Shown here in pieces: positions 1 to 6,709 of a stretch of DNA of 9,167 nt. The notes under the pieces were generated by a model. The model was not told the DNA's origin, did no database searches, and saw nothing but the letters and a program-made list of their open reading frames with translations. The first letter of the stretch is position 1. Each line of letters starts with the position of its first letter. The position numbers and the translations under genes are program-made. The DNA lies in NCBI GenBank assembly GCA_002170915.1, contig NHHQ01000027.1:19107-28273 (forward strand). The letters are read 5' to 3'. This DNA comes from Rhodospirillaceae bacterium TMED167 (lineage in GTDB: Bacteria; Pseudomonadota; Alphaproteobacteria; Rhodospirillales_A; UBA2165).

Positions 1-1698
1 CGTCGGATGCTGATAAAATCCGCAGAAATGGCCCCCCATAAAGCCAACCATCATTTCTGGCTGGGGGACATCCATCACAGCTTCGGGAATATTGAGGCCG
101 CTGTCGCCTCCTACTACAGGGCGCTGGACCGCGATCCAGATTTTTATGGCGTGCTCGTCAATCTTGGTAATTCCCTTCTCAATTTGCAAAAATACAGTGC
201 TGCCGAGGATGTGTCGCGACGCGCGATCGACCTTGTTCCTGAGAGTGCCGAAGCATACAGCAATCTTGGACAGGCATGTCTCAAGCAAGGTCGGCTGGCG
301 GAGGCCCACCGAGCCTTAACCACATCCGTAGACCTCGCGCCGAAGCGGCCTGATCTCTTAAATAACTATGGCGTCCTACAGCAACTGATCGGCGACGTGG
401 ACGGCGCGATCAGGAGCTTCCAGACCGCTCTAGAAACAGGGTCACAAGCGTCACTCGCCGAGAGAAATCTAAAAATCGCAGTCCTTAATGCACCGTCTTG
501 GGACACACAGGCTCTTTTCAATCTGCATGTGGAATTGGCCAAACGCCATAACAAACTCTGCGACCAACGCAAAAACCCCGCCCATCGGGTTTACTCGACC
601 GACCGCAAGCTCCGCATCGGCTATATCAGCTCAGATTTTCACGACCACCCCGTCGGAAACAACGTACTACCCCTTTTGAGGCATCACGACAGGAGAAACG
701 TGGAGGTTACCCTTTATGCAAATGTAGAAGCACCGGATCAGAAGACCGCCCTTTTTCAGGACATTGCCGATCATTGGCGGGACACATCCTCGCAGAGCAA
801 CGCAAAACTCGCGCGTCAAATATCGGAGGATGGCATTGATATCGCCGTCTATCTCGCCGGTCGGTTTAACCTGAACCGTGTCGAGACAGCCGCTTTCCGC
901 CCAGCTCCGGTCCAGGTGAGCTTCCATGACTGTGCCACAACGGGCCTTGACGCCATAGATTATTGGCTCACGGACGGGCTGCTCCATCCACCGGAAACGG
1001 ACGAACAGTTTACCGAGAGGCTTTATCGGCTGCCCGTTTTCTATCAATTTGAGAAACCTGATCACGCGCCGCAAGTCTCTGTGCCGCCCTGTCTAAAAAA
1101 CGGTTATGTCACATTCGGGTCTTTTAATAAGCCGGAGAAACTAAGCAGCGAGACCGTCGCGCTCTGGGCAGAAATTTTGCGTCAGACAGAACATTCAAAG
1201 CTCATGCTCAAGCACCGGAATTTATTTGCCGATGAAGAAATTAAAACAATCTGGCGAGACAGATTTTTCCAGGAGGGGATCGAAAAAGACAGGCTCTTGC
1301 TTATGGCCGGCGATCATGTCCGAACTGAGCATTTGGCGCTCTACCGGCAGATTGATATTGCCTTGGACCCCTTCCCGTTTAATGGGGCAACCACCACGTT
1401 TGAAGCCCTACTGATGGGTGTTCCCGTCATAACATTGAAAGGCCGCCACTTCGTGGACCGCGTCGGGGCCACTCTGCTTCAGCAATGCGCGCTTACGGAG
1501 TTTATTGCGGAAGACAAAGGCGCCTATGTTGATAAAGCCGTCCGTCTTGCGTCGGACCCATCTCAGGTTGCAGCATGGCGTGAAAAAATCCGCCTGCACC
1601 TGCTCGATTCTGCTCTCTTTAAGGGCCAAACGTACGCAAAATCAGTAGAGGCCGCCTACAGGGACATGTGGCACCGGAAATGCGCTGAGTTTACCTGA
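1..1698 (+). CDS. SPINDLY/OGT-family TPR glycosyltransferase, 5' truncated
   Basis: Probable protein O-GlcNAc-transferase-like enzyme (GT41 family, UDP-sugar dependent, cytoplasmic); donor and acceptor cannot be told from sequence. The frame is open to base 1, so the in-frame ATG at 7 is probably internal and more TPRs may lie outside the window. About residues 1-150 from that ATG are TPR repeats (for example FYGVLVNLGNSLLNLQKYSAAE and AEAYSNLGQACLKQGRLAEA). The catalytic half starts near residue 200 with LRIGYISSDFHDHPVG, which keeps the HP pair of the family's catalytic His region, and continues with RPAPVQVSFHDCATTGLDAIDY, VTFGSFNKPEKLS, and DIALDPFPFNGATTTFEAL, the nucleotide-sugar binding signature. 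The usual GHT and W-x-GYP-x-T stretches read GRF and SFHDCATT, so this is a variant subgroup. The C-terminus is complete (TGA at 1696-1698). It is separated by 302 nt from the molybdoenzyme operon and is probably unrelated to it. Confidence 0.9.
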   Translation, partial: RRMLIKSAEMAPHKANHHFWLGDIHHSFGNIEAAVASYYRALDRDPDFYGVLVNLGNSLLNLQKYSAAEDVSRRAIDLVPESAEAYSNLGQACLKQGRLAEAHRALTTSVDLAPKRPDLLNNYGVLQQLIGDVDGAIRSFQTALETGSQASLAERNLKIAVLNAPSWDTQALFNLHVELAKRHNKLCDQRKNPAHRVYSTDRKLRIGYISSDFHDHPVGNNVLPLLRHHDRRNVEVTLYANVEAPDQKTALFQDIADHWRDTSSQSNAKLARQISEDGIDIAVYLAGRFNLNRVETAAFRPAPVQVSFHDCATTGLDAIDYWLTDGLLHPPETDEQFTERLYRLPVFYQFEKPDHAPQVSVPPCLKNGYVTFGSFNKPEKLSSETVALWAEILRQTEHSKLMLKHRNLFADEEIKTIWRDRFFQEGIEKDRLLLMAGDHVRTEHLALYRQIDIALDPFPFNGATTTFEALLMGVPVITLKGRHFVDRVGATLLQQCALTEFIAEDKGAYVDKAVRLASDPSQVAAWREKIRLHLLDSALFKGQTYAKSVEAAYRDMWHRKCAEFT

Positions 1699-1708
1699 TC
1701 CGCCAATG

Positions 1709-1750
1709 CACTGGTGAACAAAAATGATCATTTTGCATCAAACCACAGTG
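1709..1750. repeat. AT-rich perfect palindrome inside an imperfect larger inverted repeat
   Basis: AAAATGATCATTTT at 1721-1734 is a perfect 14-nt palindrome starting 22 nt after the glycosyltransferase stop. It is flanked by weaker complementary arms, CACTGGT (1709-1715) and ACC-ac-AGTG (1742-1750), which can pair with a 2-nt bulge. It is not a classical intrinsic terminator because the core is AT-rich and no long T-run follows. It could be a protein binding site or a weak 3'-end structure. Confidence 0.4.
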
Positions 1751-1923
1751 TTTCAGGTGCATGTCTGAGGCATCCATTCTAGATATGAGAGAGCCCTAAT
1801 TTACCGTAATTGCTGGTTTCTGACGACGCAATTCATTGCCTTACTTCATCAATAACTAAACGCATTTTGACATTGTCCCCACTCCTTTGTTGCCAAGCAG
1901 AAAAAAACAGAAACACTGTTTAA

Positions 1924-1958
1924 AGTGCTGGCAGCACTGTGGTCGAATTGGTTAATAT
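1924..1958 (+). promoter_or_regulatory. Candidate operator dyad and -10 element upstream of the molybdoenzyme operon
   Basis: AGTGCTG-G-CAGCACT at 1924-1938 is a perfect 7-bp dyad with a one-base centre. TAATAT at 1953-1958 is a plausible -10 hexamer; at 17-nt spacing the -35 would fall at 1930-1935, inside the dyad, and that hexamer (GGCAGC) is far from consensus. A regulator bound to the dyad would therefore sit on the -35 region, as a repressor or as an activator replacing it. The dyad is seen directly; the promoter and regulatory role are inferred. Confidence 0.3.
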
Positions 1959-2000
1959 GATTTTGATGAACCTCACAAACTCGGAATCCAAGGGGAAAAG

Positions 2001-2471
2001 ATGTCCTACAGTGTTAAAATGACAGTCAACGGTAAGGAAGTTACCGGTGAAGTGGAGGGGCGCACCCTTCTCGTTCAGTTTCTGAGGGAGCATCTCGGAC
2101 TGACGGGGACACACGTTGGTTGCGATACAAGCCAATGCGGCGCGTGCACAGTCCATGTGAATGGTCGGGCAGTAAAATCCTGTGCTCTTTTGGCAGCACA
2201 CTGCGAGGGAGAGGACATTGTGACCATTGAAGGTCTTGCCGACGGCGACACCCTCCATCCCATGCAAGAATCTTTTCGCGAACATCACGCCCTTCAATGC
2301 GGGTTCTGCACCCCGGGGATGGTGATGAGCGCCATTGGCATCGTCGATGACAACCCCGACCCCAGTCATGACGAAATCCGTCATGCATTAGAGGGCAATA
2401 TCTGCCGTTGCACCGGCTATCACAACATTGTGCTTGCCATTGAAGCGGCAGCCAAAGAGATGAATAAATAA
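2001..2471 (+). CDS. (2Fe-2S)-binding small subunit of a molybdenum hydroxylase (CoxS type)
   Basis: Electron-transfer subunit of a xanthine oxidase/CO dehydrogenase-family enzyme, which passes electrons from the Mo site to FAD through two [2Fe-2S] clusters. At 156 aa it has the normal family length and both cluster motifs are intact: C41, C46, C49 and C61 in the N-terminal plant-ferredoxin fold ([20 protein letters not shown]), and C100, C103, C135 and C137 in the C-terminal helical domain (QCGFCTPGM and [10 protein letters not shown]). The ATG at 2001 follows a strong Shine-Dalgarno, AAGGGGA. It is the first gene of the operon, 14 nt before the FAD subunit. The true substrate cannot be told from this subunit; 'CO dehydrogenase' would be over-reading, because substrate is set by the large subunit, which is missing here. 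Confidence 0.95.
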   Translation: MSYSVKMTVNGKEVTGEVEGRTLLVQFLREHLGLTGTHVGCDTSQCGACTVHVNGRAVKSCALLAAHCEGEDIVTIEGLADGDTLHPMQESFREHHALQCGFCTPGMVMSAIGIVDDNPDPSHDEIRHALEGNICRCTGYHNIVLAIEAAAKEMNK

Positions 2472-2485
2472 GGAAGGCCCGAAGC

Positions 2486-3274
2486 ATGTACGATTTCAGT
2501 TATTCACGCGCTTCTTCACAAGACGGGGCCGTATCCAAGCATGGGTCATCTGATGACGCCAGATATCTGGCTGGAGGAATGACCCTTATCCCCGTGCTGA
2601 AACAGCGTTTGGACCAGCCAAGCGACGTTGTCGACCTGGGTGACCTTGAAGATATGCGGGGTATTACCGAAGATGGTAGCGCCATCGTCGTGAAAGCGAT
2701 GACGACTCATCACCAAGTCCACAGCTCAGATCTGGTAAACTCCAAAATTCCAGCCCTTGCGGATCTGGCAGGCACAATTGGTGATCCGATGGTTCGCAAC
2801 CGCGGAACCATTGGCGGTTCACTAGCAAATAATGACCCGGCGGCAAGCTATCCCAGCGCGGTTCTAGCTCTGAATGCTACCATTAATACGGACAATCGCT
2901 CCATTCCGGCGGATGAATTTTTCACCGGCATGTTTGACACAGCGCTCGAAGAGGGAGAACTGATCGTTTCGGTCTCATTCCCCGTCCCGGAGCAGGCGGG
3001 CTACAAACATTTTCCCAACCCAGCAAGCCGCTACCCCATTGTTGGCGCCTTTGTGGCGAAGACCAGCGGGGGTGTGCGGGTTGCAATCACAGGTGCCGGC
3101 GCCTGCGCCTACCGCCAAACAGAATTCGAGGAAGCTTGGGCTGATGGCAATTTGGATCCGAATAGGATCAAGGATATCAAGATCAGTGATGACGGCTTGA
3201 ACTCTGACATCCATGCCAGTTCGGAGTACCGTGCCCACCTTATCAACGTCATGACACGGCGAGCGGTAGGCTAG
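2486..3274 (+). CDS. FAD-binding medium subunit of a molybdenum hydroxylase (CoxM type)
   Basis: Flavoprotein subunit of the same enzyme class, which accepts electrons from the [2Fe-2S] subunit and passes them to the final acceptor. The protein is 262 aa, close to family length. The two FAD pyrophosphate-binding signatures are present: AGGMTLIP at residues 29-36 and TIGGSLANNDPAASYPSA from residue 108. The C-terminal CoxM-type domain is complete, ending in the typical SEYRAHLINVMTRRAVG. The start is supported by GGAAGG about 7-9 nt upstream. It lies 14 nt after the small-subunit stop and 44 nt before xdhC, so the genes are very probably cotranscribed. In the known form II (BMS) cox order S-L-M, the large-subunit gene would sit exactly in the 14-nt gap before this gene; no trace of it is visible. 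Confidence 0.93.
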   Translation: MYDFSYSRASSQDGAVSKHGSSDDARYLAGGMTLIPVLKQRLDQPSDVVDLGDLEDMRGITEDGSAIVVKAMTTHHQVHSSDLVNSKIPALADLAGTIGDPMVRNRGTIGGSLANNDPAASYPSAVLALNATINTDNRSIPADEFFTGMFDTALEEGELIVSVSFPVPEQAGYKHFPNPASRYPIVGAFVAKTSGGVRVAITGAGACAYRQTEFEEAWADGNLDPNRIKDIKISDDGLNSDIHASSEYRAHLINVMTRRAVG

Positions 3275-3318
3275 CAGAACTGGTATCAGCTCCCCCACCG
3301 GCTAAATAAGCTTGGATC

Positions 3319-4335
3319 ATGGCCGACATAGATGACGATGTACTAAACCAAGCCGCAGATTGGCTTACCCAGGGCAAGGGTGTTGCCCTCGTGACCGTTA
3401 TTGGCACCTGGGGATCGTCGCCCCGCCCAGTCGGTAGTCAACTGGCCGTTGCAGATGATGGCGCTTTTGTCGGATCGGTCTCCGGGGGCTGTATCGAAGG
3501 CGCTGTCATCGGAGAAGGTCTCACTTCAATTTCAGACGGCAAGGTTAGGGTTCTCGACTTTGGTGTCACCAATGAGCAGGCGTGGGAGGTCGGCCTTGCT
3601 TGTGGTGGTGATATTAAGGTTTTTGTCGAAAAAGTCGGAGACCACACCCATGTGTCGCGATTGGCAAGTGAGCGTCCGTTGGCCACCGTCACTAATATCG
3701 ATACCGGTGAGCGCAGCCTCGTCACCTCCCGGGGGTCAGAGGGCGCCATCGATCTGTCGGAGGATATGCTATCGGTCGTACGAAAAGCACTCCGGGATGA
3801 CCGGAGCCGGATTCATGACCAGGACGGGCAGTCCCTTTTTGTCCAGGTTTTCAACCCGCCACTACGCATGTTGATTGTGGGTGCGGTCCATATTTCTCAA
3901 GCCCTCGTTTCCATGGCACAAACTGCTGGATTTGGGGTCACAATCATTGACCCCAGAGGCTCGTTTGCAACGGATGCGCGGTTCCCAAACGTCACGTTAA
4001 TTGACGAATGGCCTGATGAGGCCTTAGAAGCACTAATCCCGGATGCACGGACAGCCATTGTCACCCTCACCCATGATCCTAAACTGGATGATCCTGCTCT
4101 GGAGATCGCCCTCAAATCAGATGCCTTCTATATCGGGTCCCTTGGGAGCAAACGCACCCATTCGTCCCGCTTGGACCGCTTGGCAGAGCTTGGCTTCAGC
4201 ACGGAGGATGCTGCCCGTATCAACGGGCCCATCGGGCTTGATTTGGGCGCAACGTCGCCAGCGGAAATTGCCGTTTCAATCCTCGGGGAGGTCATCGCCG
4301 CAAAACACGGCAAGCTTGAGACGGCTGCCTCATGA
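3319..4335 (+). CDS. XdhC/CoxI-family molybdenum cofactor chaperone
   Basis: XdhC-family proteins bind the Mo cofactor, hold it while it is sulfurated, and insert it into the apo large subunit of xanthine dehydrogenase-family enzymes. The 338-aa protein has both family domains. The N-terminal XdhC/CoxI domain includes TWGSSPRPVGSQLAV, SVSGGCIEG and GLACGGDIKVFVE (about residues 10-105). The C-terminal Rossmann domain starts near residue 183 with LRMLIVGAVHISQAL and includes IIDPRGSFATDARFP, THDPKLDDPAL, YIGSLGSKRTHSSRL and GLDLGATSPAEIAVSI. Its stop overlaps the next start by 4 nt (ATGA), indicating translational coupling. The Shine-Dalgarno is weak (TTGGAT). The presence of this chaperone implies a client large subunit somewhere in the genome. 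Confidence 0.93.
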   Translation: MADIDDDVLNQAADWLTQGKGVALVTVIGTWGSSPRPVGSQLAVADDGAFVGSVSGGCIEGAVIGEGLTSISDGKVRVLDFGVTNEQAWEVGLACGGDIKVFVEKVGDHTHVSRLASERPLATVTNIDTGERSLVTSRGSEGAIDLSEDMLSVVRKALRDDRSRIHDQDGQSLFVQVFNPPLRMLIVGAVHISQALVSMAQTAGFGVTIIDPRGSFATDARFPNVTLIDEWPDEALEALIPDARTAIVTLTHDPKLDDPALEIALKSDAFYIGSLGSKRTHSSRLDRLAELGFSTEDAARINGPIGLDLGATSPAEIAVSILGEVIAAKHGKLETAAS

Positions 4336-5966
4336 AGTTCGGCCCCATCCCGCTAGATCAGGCGGAAGGCGCGATCCTAGCCCACAGCACCAAAATTCCA
4401 GGACGTATTTTCAAAAAAGGACGCGTCCTAAGCGCTGATGACATCGCACTCTTGACAACAGCGGCTTATGCCACCGTCATCGCAGCCATACTTGACCCCG
4501 AAGATATCCCAGAGGACGTAGCAGCCACGCGCATTAGTGACGCCCTAGCAGGACCGCATACCGACGTCGGCACAGCCTTTACGGGCCGATGCAACCTGAT
4601 TGCTGGCGCACATGGTCTGTTGAAATTTGATCCATCACGATTGGATGAACTCAATCTCCTAGATGAGACAATAACGGCTGCAACTCTACCCGCATATGAG
4701 GTCGTCTCGCCTGGCCAGCTCATTGCTACAATAAAAATAATCCCGTTCGCAGCCCGAGAAGAGATTGTCGCGAGAGCCGAGGCCATGGCAAAATCTGATG
4801 CGCCCCTGATTTCCGTTGCGCCTTTCAGAACCAAACGTCTCGGACTGATCATGACACGGTTGCCAGGGATGAAGGAGAGCATTCTCGACAAAACCCTCGA
4901 AACCGCGACAGCACGCGTAGAGACTTATGGCAGCCGTATCACGGAAAATGTGCGCTGTGACCATCAACAGGCAGACGTCGAGAGAGCGCTCTCACGCCTC
5001 ACCGGCAAATGCGATATCATCCTGATTTTTGGGGCCTCTGCGGTTGTTGATCGCGAGGATGTCCTGCCTGCTGCGGTGGTAAGTGCGGGCGGTTCGGTGG
5101 ATCATTTTGGCATGCCTGTTGACCCTGGGAACCTTCTGTTTACCGGAGGGTTGGATGGGTATCCAGTGGTAGGAATGCCCGGCTGTGCCCGCTCACCGAA
5201 GCTCAATGGGTTCGACTGGGTCCTATGGCGGCTGTTGGCCGATATTCCGGTTTCATCCCGAGATATTATGCTTATGGGAGCGGGCGGTTTGTTGAAAGAG
5301 ATTTCTGAACGAGGCCAGCTCCGCCAATCAAAAAACTCTGGTCAAAATGTGACCAGTGCAAAGGAACCAGAGATTGCAGCCCTCGTGCTCGCGGCAGGCG
5401 CATCAACGCGCATGGGCAAGGACAATAAATTGCTGGCGGATATAAATGGATCAGCATTGGTACGCCGAACGGTTGAGTCTCTCCAGGCGTCGAACGCCAC
5501 GTCCGTTACTGTGGTGACTGGCCATGAAGCAGATGACGTGACGGCCACCCTTGCCGATATGGCGGGACTGTCGGTTGTTCATAATCCGGCGCACATTGGC
5601 GGCCTTAGCACATCTCTGAAGGCGGGCTTGGCGGGATTGCCGGAAACATTTGACGGTGTCATCGTCTGTCTCGGGGATATGCCCCTGGTAACCCCCGATA
5701 TGCTCAACGCGCTCATACGCGCCTTCGATCCAGTGGAAGGCAGGTCTATTTGCGTTCCTGTGTTTGGGCGTAAACGCGGCAACCCCATCCTCTGGAGCCG
5801 AGCCTTCATTGGCGAAATGGGTGGTCTTTCAGGCGATATGGGCGCACGCCCGCTCCTCGAGGAACACGCCGACCAGGTCTATGAAGTCGAAATGGAGAAC
5901 GACGGGGTGTTGTTTGATATCGATACGCCGGAACATCTTCAAAGGCTCAAAGCCCGCCTTTCATAA
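4332..5966 (+). CDS. Fusion of molybdopterin-binding domain and MocA-like cytidylyltransferase
   Basis: Two-domain cofactor enzyme of 544 aa. About residues 1-335 form a MoeA/MoCF-type molybdopterin-binding module (MKFGPIPLDQAEGAILAHS at the start, GLIMTRLPGMKESILDKT near 172, IFGASAVVDREDVLPAAV near 231, MPGCARSPKLNGFDWVLW near 282). About residues 348-544 form a MobA/MocA-like nucleotidyltransferase: the NTP-binding loop LVLAAGASTRMGKDNKLL near 351, the metal-site GDMPLVTPDML near 448, and the closing DIDTPEHLQRL near 529. By analogy with E. coli MocA it would attach CMP to Mo-molybdopterin to give MCD, the cofactor used by CoxL-type enzymes; CTP over GTP preference is inferred from the operon partner, not proven by residues. 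A Q/S/N-rich linker (about 324-347) joins the halves. This architecture is known in alphaproteobacteria. It overlaps xdhC by 4 nt and ends the operon. Confidence 0.9.
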   Translation: MKFGPIPLDQAEGAILAHSTKIPGRIFKKGRVLSADDIALLTTAAYATVIAAILDPEDIPEDVAATRISDALAGPHTDVGTAFTGRCNLIAGAHGLLKFDPSRLDELNLLDETITAATLPAYEVVSPGQLIATIKIIPFAAREEIVARAEAMAKSDAPLISVAPFRTKRLGLIMTRLPGMKESILDKTLETATARVETYGSRITENVRCDHQQADVERALSRLTGKCDIILIFGASAVVDREDVLPAAVVSAGGSVDHFGMPVDPGNLLFTGGLDGYPVVGMPGCARSPKLNGFDWVLWRLLADIPVSSRDIMLMGAGGLLKEISERGQLRQSKNSGQNVTSAKEPEIAALVLAAGASTRMGKDNKLLADINGSALVRRTVESLQASNATSVTVVTGHEADDVTATLADMAGLSVVHNPAHIGGLSTSLKAGLAGLPETFDGVIVCLGDMPLVTPDMLNALIRAFDPVEGRSICVPVFGRKRGNPILWSRAFIGEMGGLSGDMGARPLLEEHADQVYEVEMENDGVLFDIDTPEHLQRLKARLS

Positions 5967-6048
5967 TCCGTGCGATTGCGAAATTTTATCCCGACGGTCC
6001 ATAAAACCCCTCTCCCCGCTTCCATAATAAATTTCGCTAGTCGACGTA
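5967..6048. repeat. Imperfect inverted repeat between operon end and transposase remnant
   Basis: The arm at 5973-5989 (CGATTGCGAAATTTTAT) is the near reverse complement of 6027-6043 (ATAAATTTCGCTAGTCG), differing by small indels and substitutions, with a 37-nt loop. It begins 7 nt after the operon's stop codon and ends just before the decayed transposase. It may be a boundary or target structure of that element, or an unusual 3' hairpin. There is no T-run to make it a standard terminator. Confidence 0.4.
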
Positions 6049-6660
6049 GTGAGATCGGAAAAGAGGTTTTCCAAATCCATCCACTTACTCTACCGAGACA
6101 CTCCCTACCACATTCAACAACCACGCATTCAACATGAGAAGATATTCTTCACGCTGGGGGACTATCTCGATTATGTGAGCCTAATAACAAAAAACTCTGC
6201 CGTATTCCCTGTTCAAGTTTGGCCAAATGTCTATTGCCCAAGCATGTCTATCTTTTTATGGCTAACTCGGACGCTAAAATACTCCCAAGGGTAAATGACC
6301 AAATCCATCAAGCCTACGGACACCGCATCACCAAACGTCAGGGAAGCGGAATTGAGGGCGTGGGCGATACGCGCCCTCCCATTTCGGTACAACATCTCTC
6401 TTGATGAACGCGCTCCGATTTTTCGAATGCTCCCTTGCACCGGGGATCTGGTCACTGGATCCTCTTTCTGGCACTCGAGCAAAGCCTGCGCCCATCTCCT
6501 GGGGCTTTATGATGATATGTTGAGCGCTAAGCCCATTTTGGATAAACTGTCTAACTGCAAACCTTTCTTACTCCAGATTCGGAAGAATCCGTTATCAACG
6601 GCTATTGTAGAATAATTGAACGAGCAAGGCGCACTTGGAGACACCTCAACTGCATCCAAA
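6049..6660 (+). pseudogene. Decayed REP-associated (RAYT/Y1, IS200-like HUH) transposase
   Basis: Three frame-shifted pieces line up in order with the Y1 transposase family. Piece 1 (about 6085-6222): IHLLYRDTPYHIQQPRIQHE then KIFFTLGDYLDYV and VQVW, matching the family's 'PYHITQRGN..IFF..DY..Y' start. Piece 2 is one base back (from 6222): AKCLLPKHVYLFMANSD then IHQAYGHRITKRQG, matching 'AYCLMPNHVHLI..SD' and 'HRRYTRRIN'. Piece 3 returns to the first frame (about 6373-6612): PFRYNISLDE then WHSSKACAHLLGLYDDML and PILDKLSNCKPFL, matching 'GRF...LDE' and 'WSS..AHL.G.DD'. The HUH metal motif HxH reads HVY, so one ligand is lost; the candidate catalytic Tyr (QAYGHR) remains. A TAA at 6613-6615 interrupts the C-terminus, with LNEQGALGD following in frame. 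The two shifts, the stop and the lost His make it inactive. Family matches are from memory; exact ends are uncertain. Confidence 0.8.
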
Positions 6661-6709
6661 ACCCTAAATGTGTATAAGTCTCTCAGAATTACGCATTCAA
6701 ATTTAGGGT
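6661..6709. repeat. Perfect 9-bp inverted repeat at the transposase/hypothetical gene junction
   Basis: ACCCTAAAT at 6661-6669 and ATTTAGGGT at 6701-6709 are exact reverse complements separated by 31 nt. The right arm lies in the last codons of the minus-strand gene ending at 6689, and the left arm is just past the transposase remnant. It could be a bidirectional 3' structure between convergent units or the trace of an element end. Confidence 0.45.

Larger units (their letters stand above)
1699..2000. other. Intergenic region between glycosyltransferase and cox-like operon
   Basis: I see no convincing gene in these 302 nt. The stretch is more AT-rich than its flanks and contains two notable palindromes (1721-1734 and 1924-1938, listed separately) and a TAATAT hexamer at 1953-1958 that could be a -10 element for the operon starting at 2001. 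A consensus-like TTGACA at 1867-1872 has no good -10 at 16-18 nt spacing. The operon start is preceded by a strong Shine-Dalgarno, AAGGGGA, about 5 nt before the ATG. Confidence 0.6.

Noticed and set aside
667..1074. A 135-codon minus-strand frame opposite the glycosyltransferase
   Set aside because: It is a shadow of the conserved OGT catalytic domain.
1867..1872. TTGACA as the -35 of the molybdoenzyme operon promoter
   Set aside because: No recognisable -10 hexamer occurs at 16-18 nt spacing, and the gene start is more than 125 nt away.
1920..2384. A 154-codon minus-strand frame opposite the [2Fe-2S] subunit
   Set aside because: It lies antisense to a gene with complete cluster motifs; its protein shows no family features.
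2001..3274. Calling the operon aerobic CO dehydrogenase
   Set aside because: CO specificity depends on the large subunit's active-site loop, and that subunit is not in the window; the S and M subunits alone are shared by many hydroxylases.
5973..6043. Inverted repeat as the intrinsic terminator of the molybdoenzyme operon
   Set aside because: The stem is AT-rich and imperfect, the loop is 37 nt, and no T-run follows the right arm.
6295..6615. A 106-codon plus-strand frame as an independent hypothetical gene
   Set aside because: Its second half matches the C-terminal part of Y1 transposases and its start lies inside a region better explained by another frame of the same pseudogene; no ribosome binding site supports the ATG.
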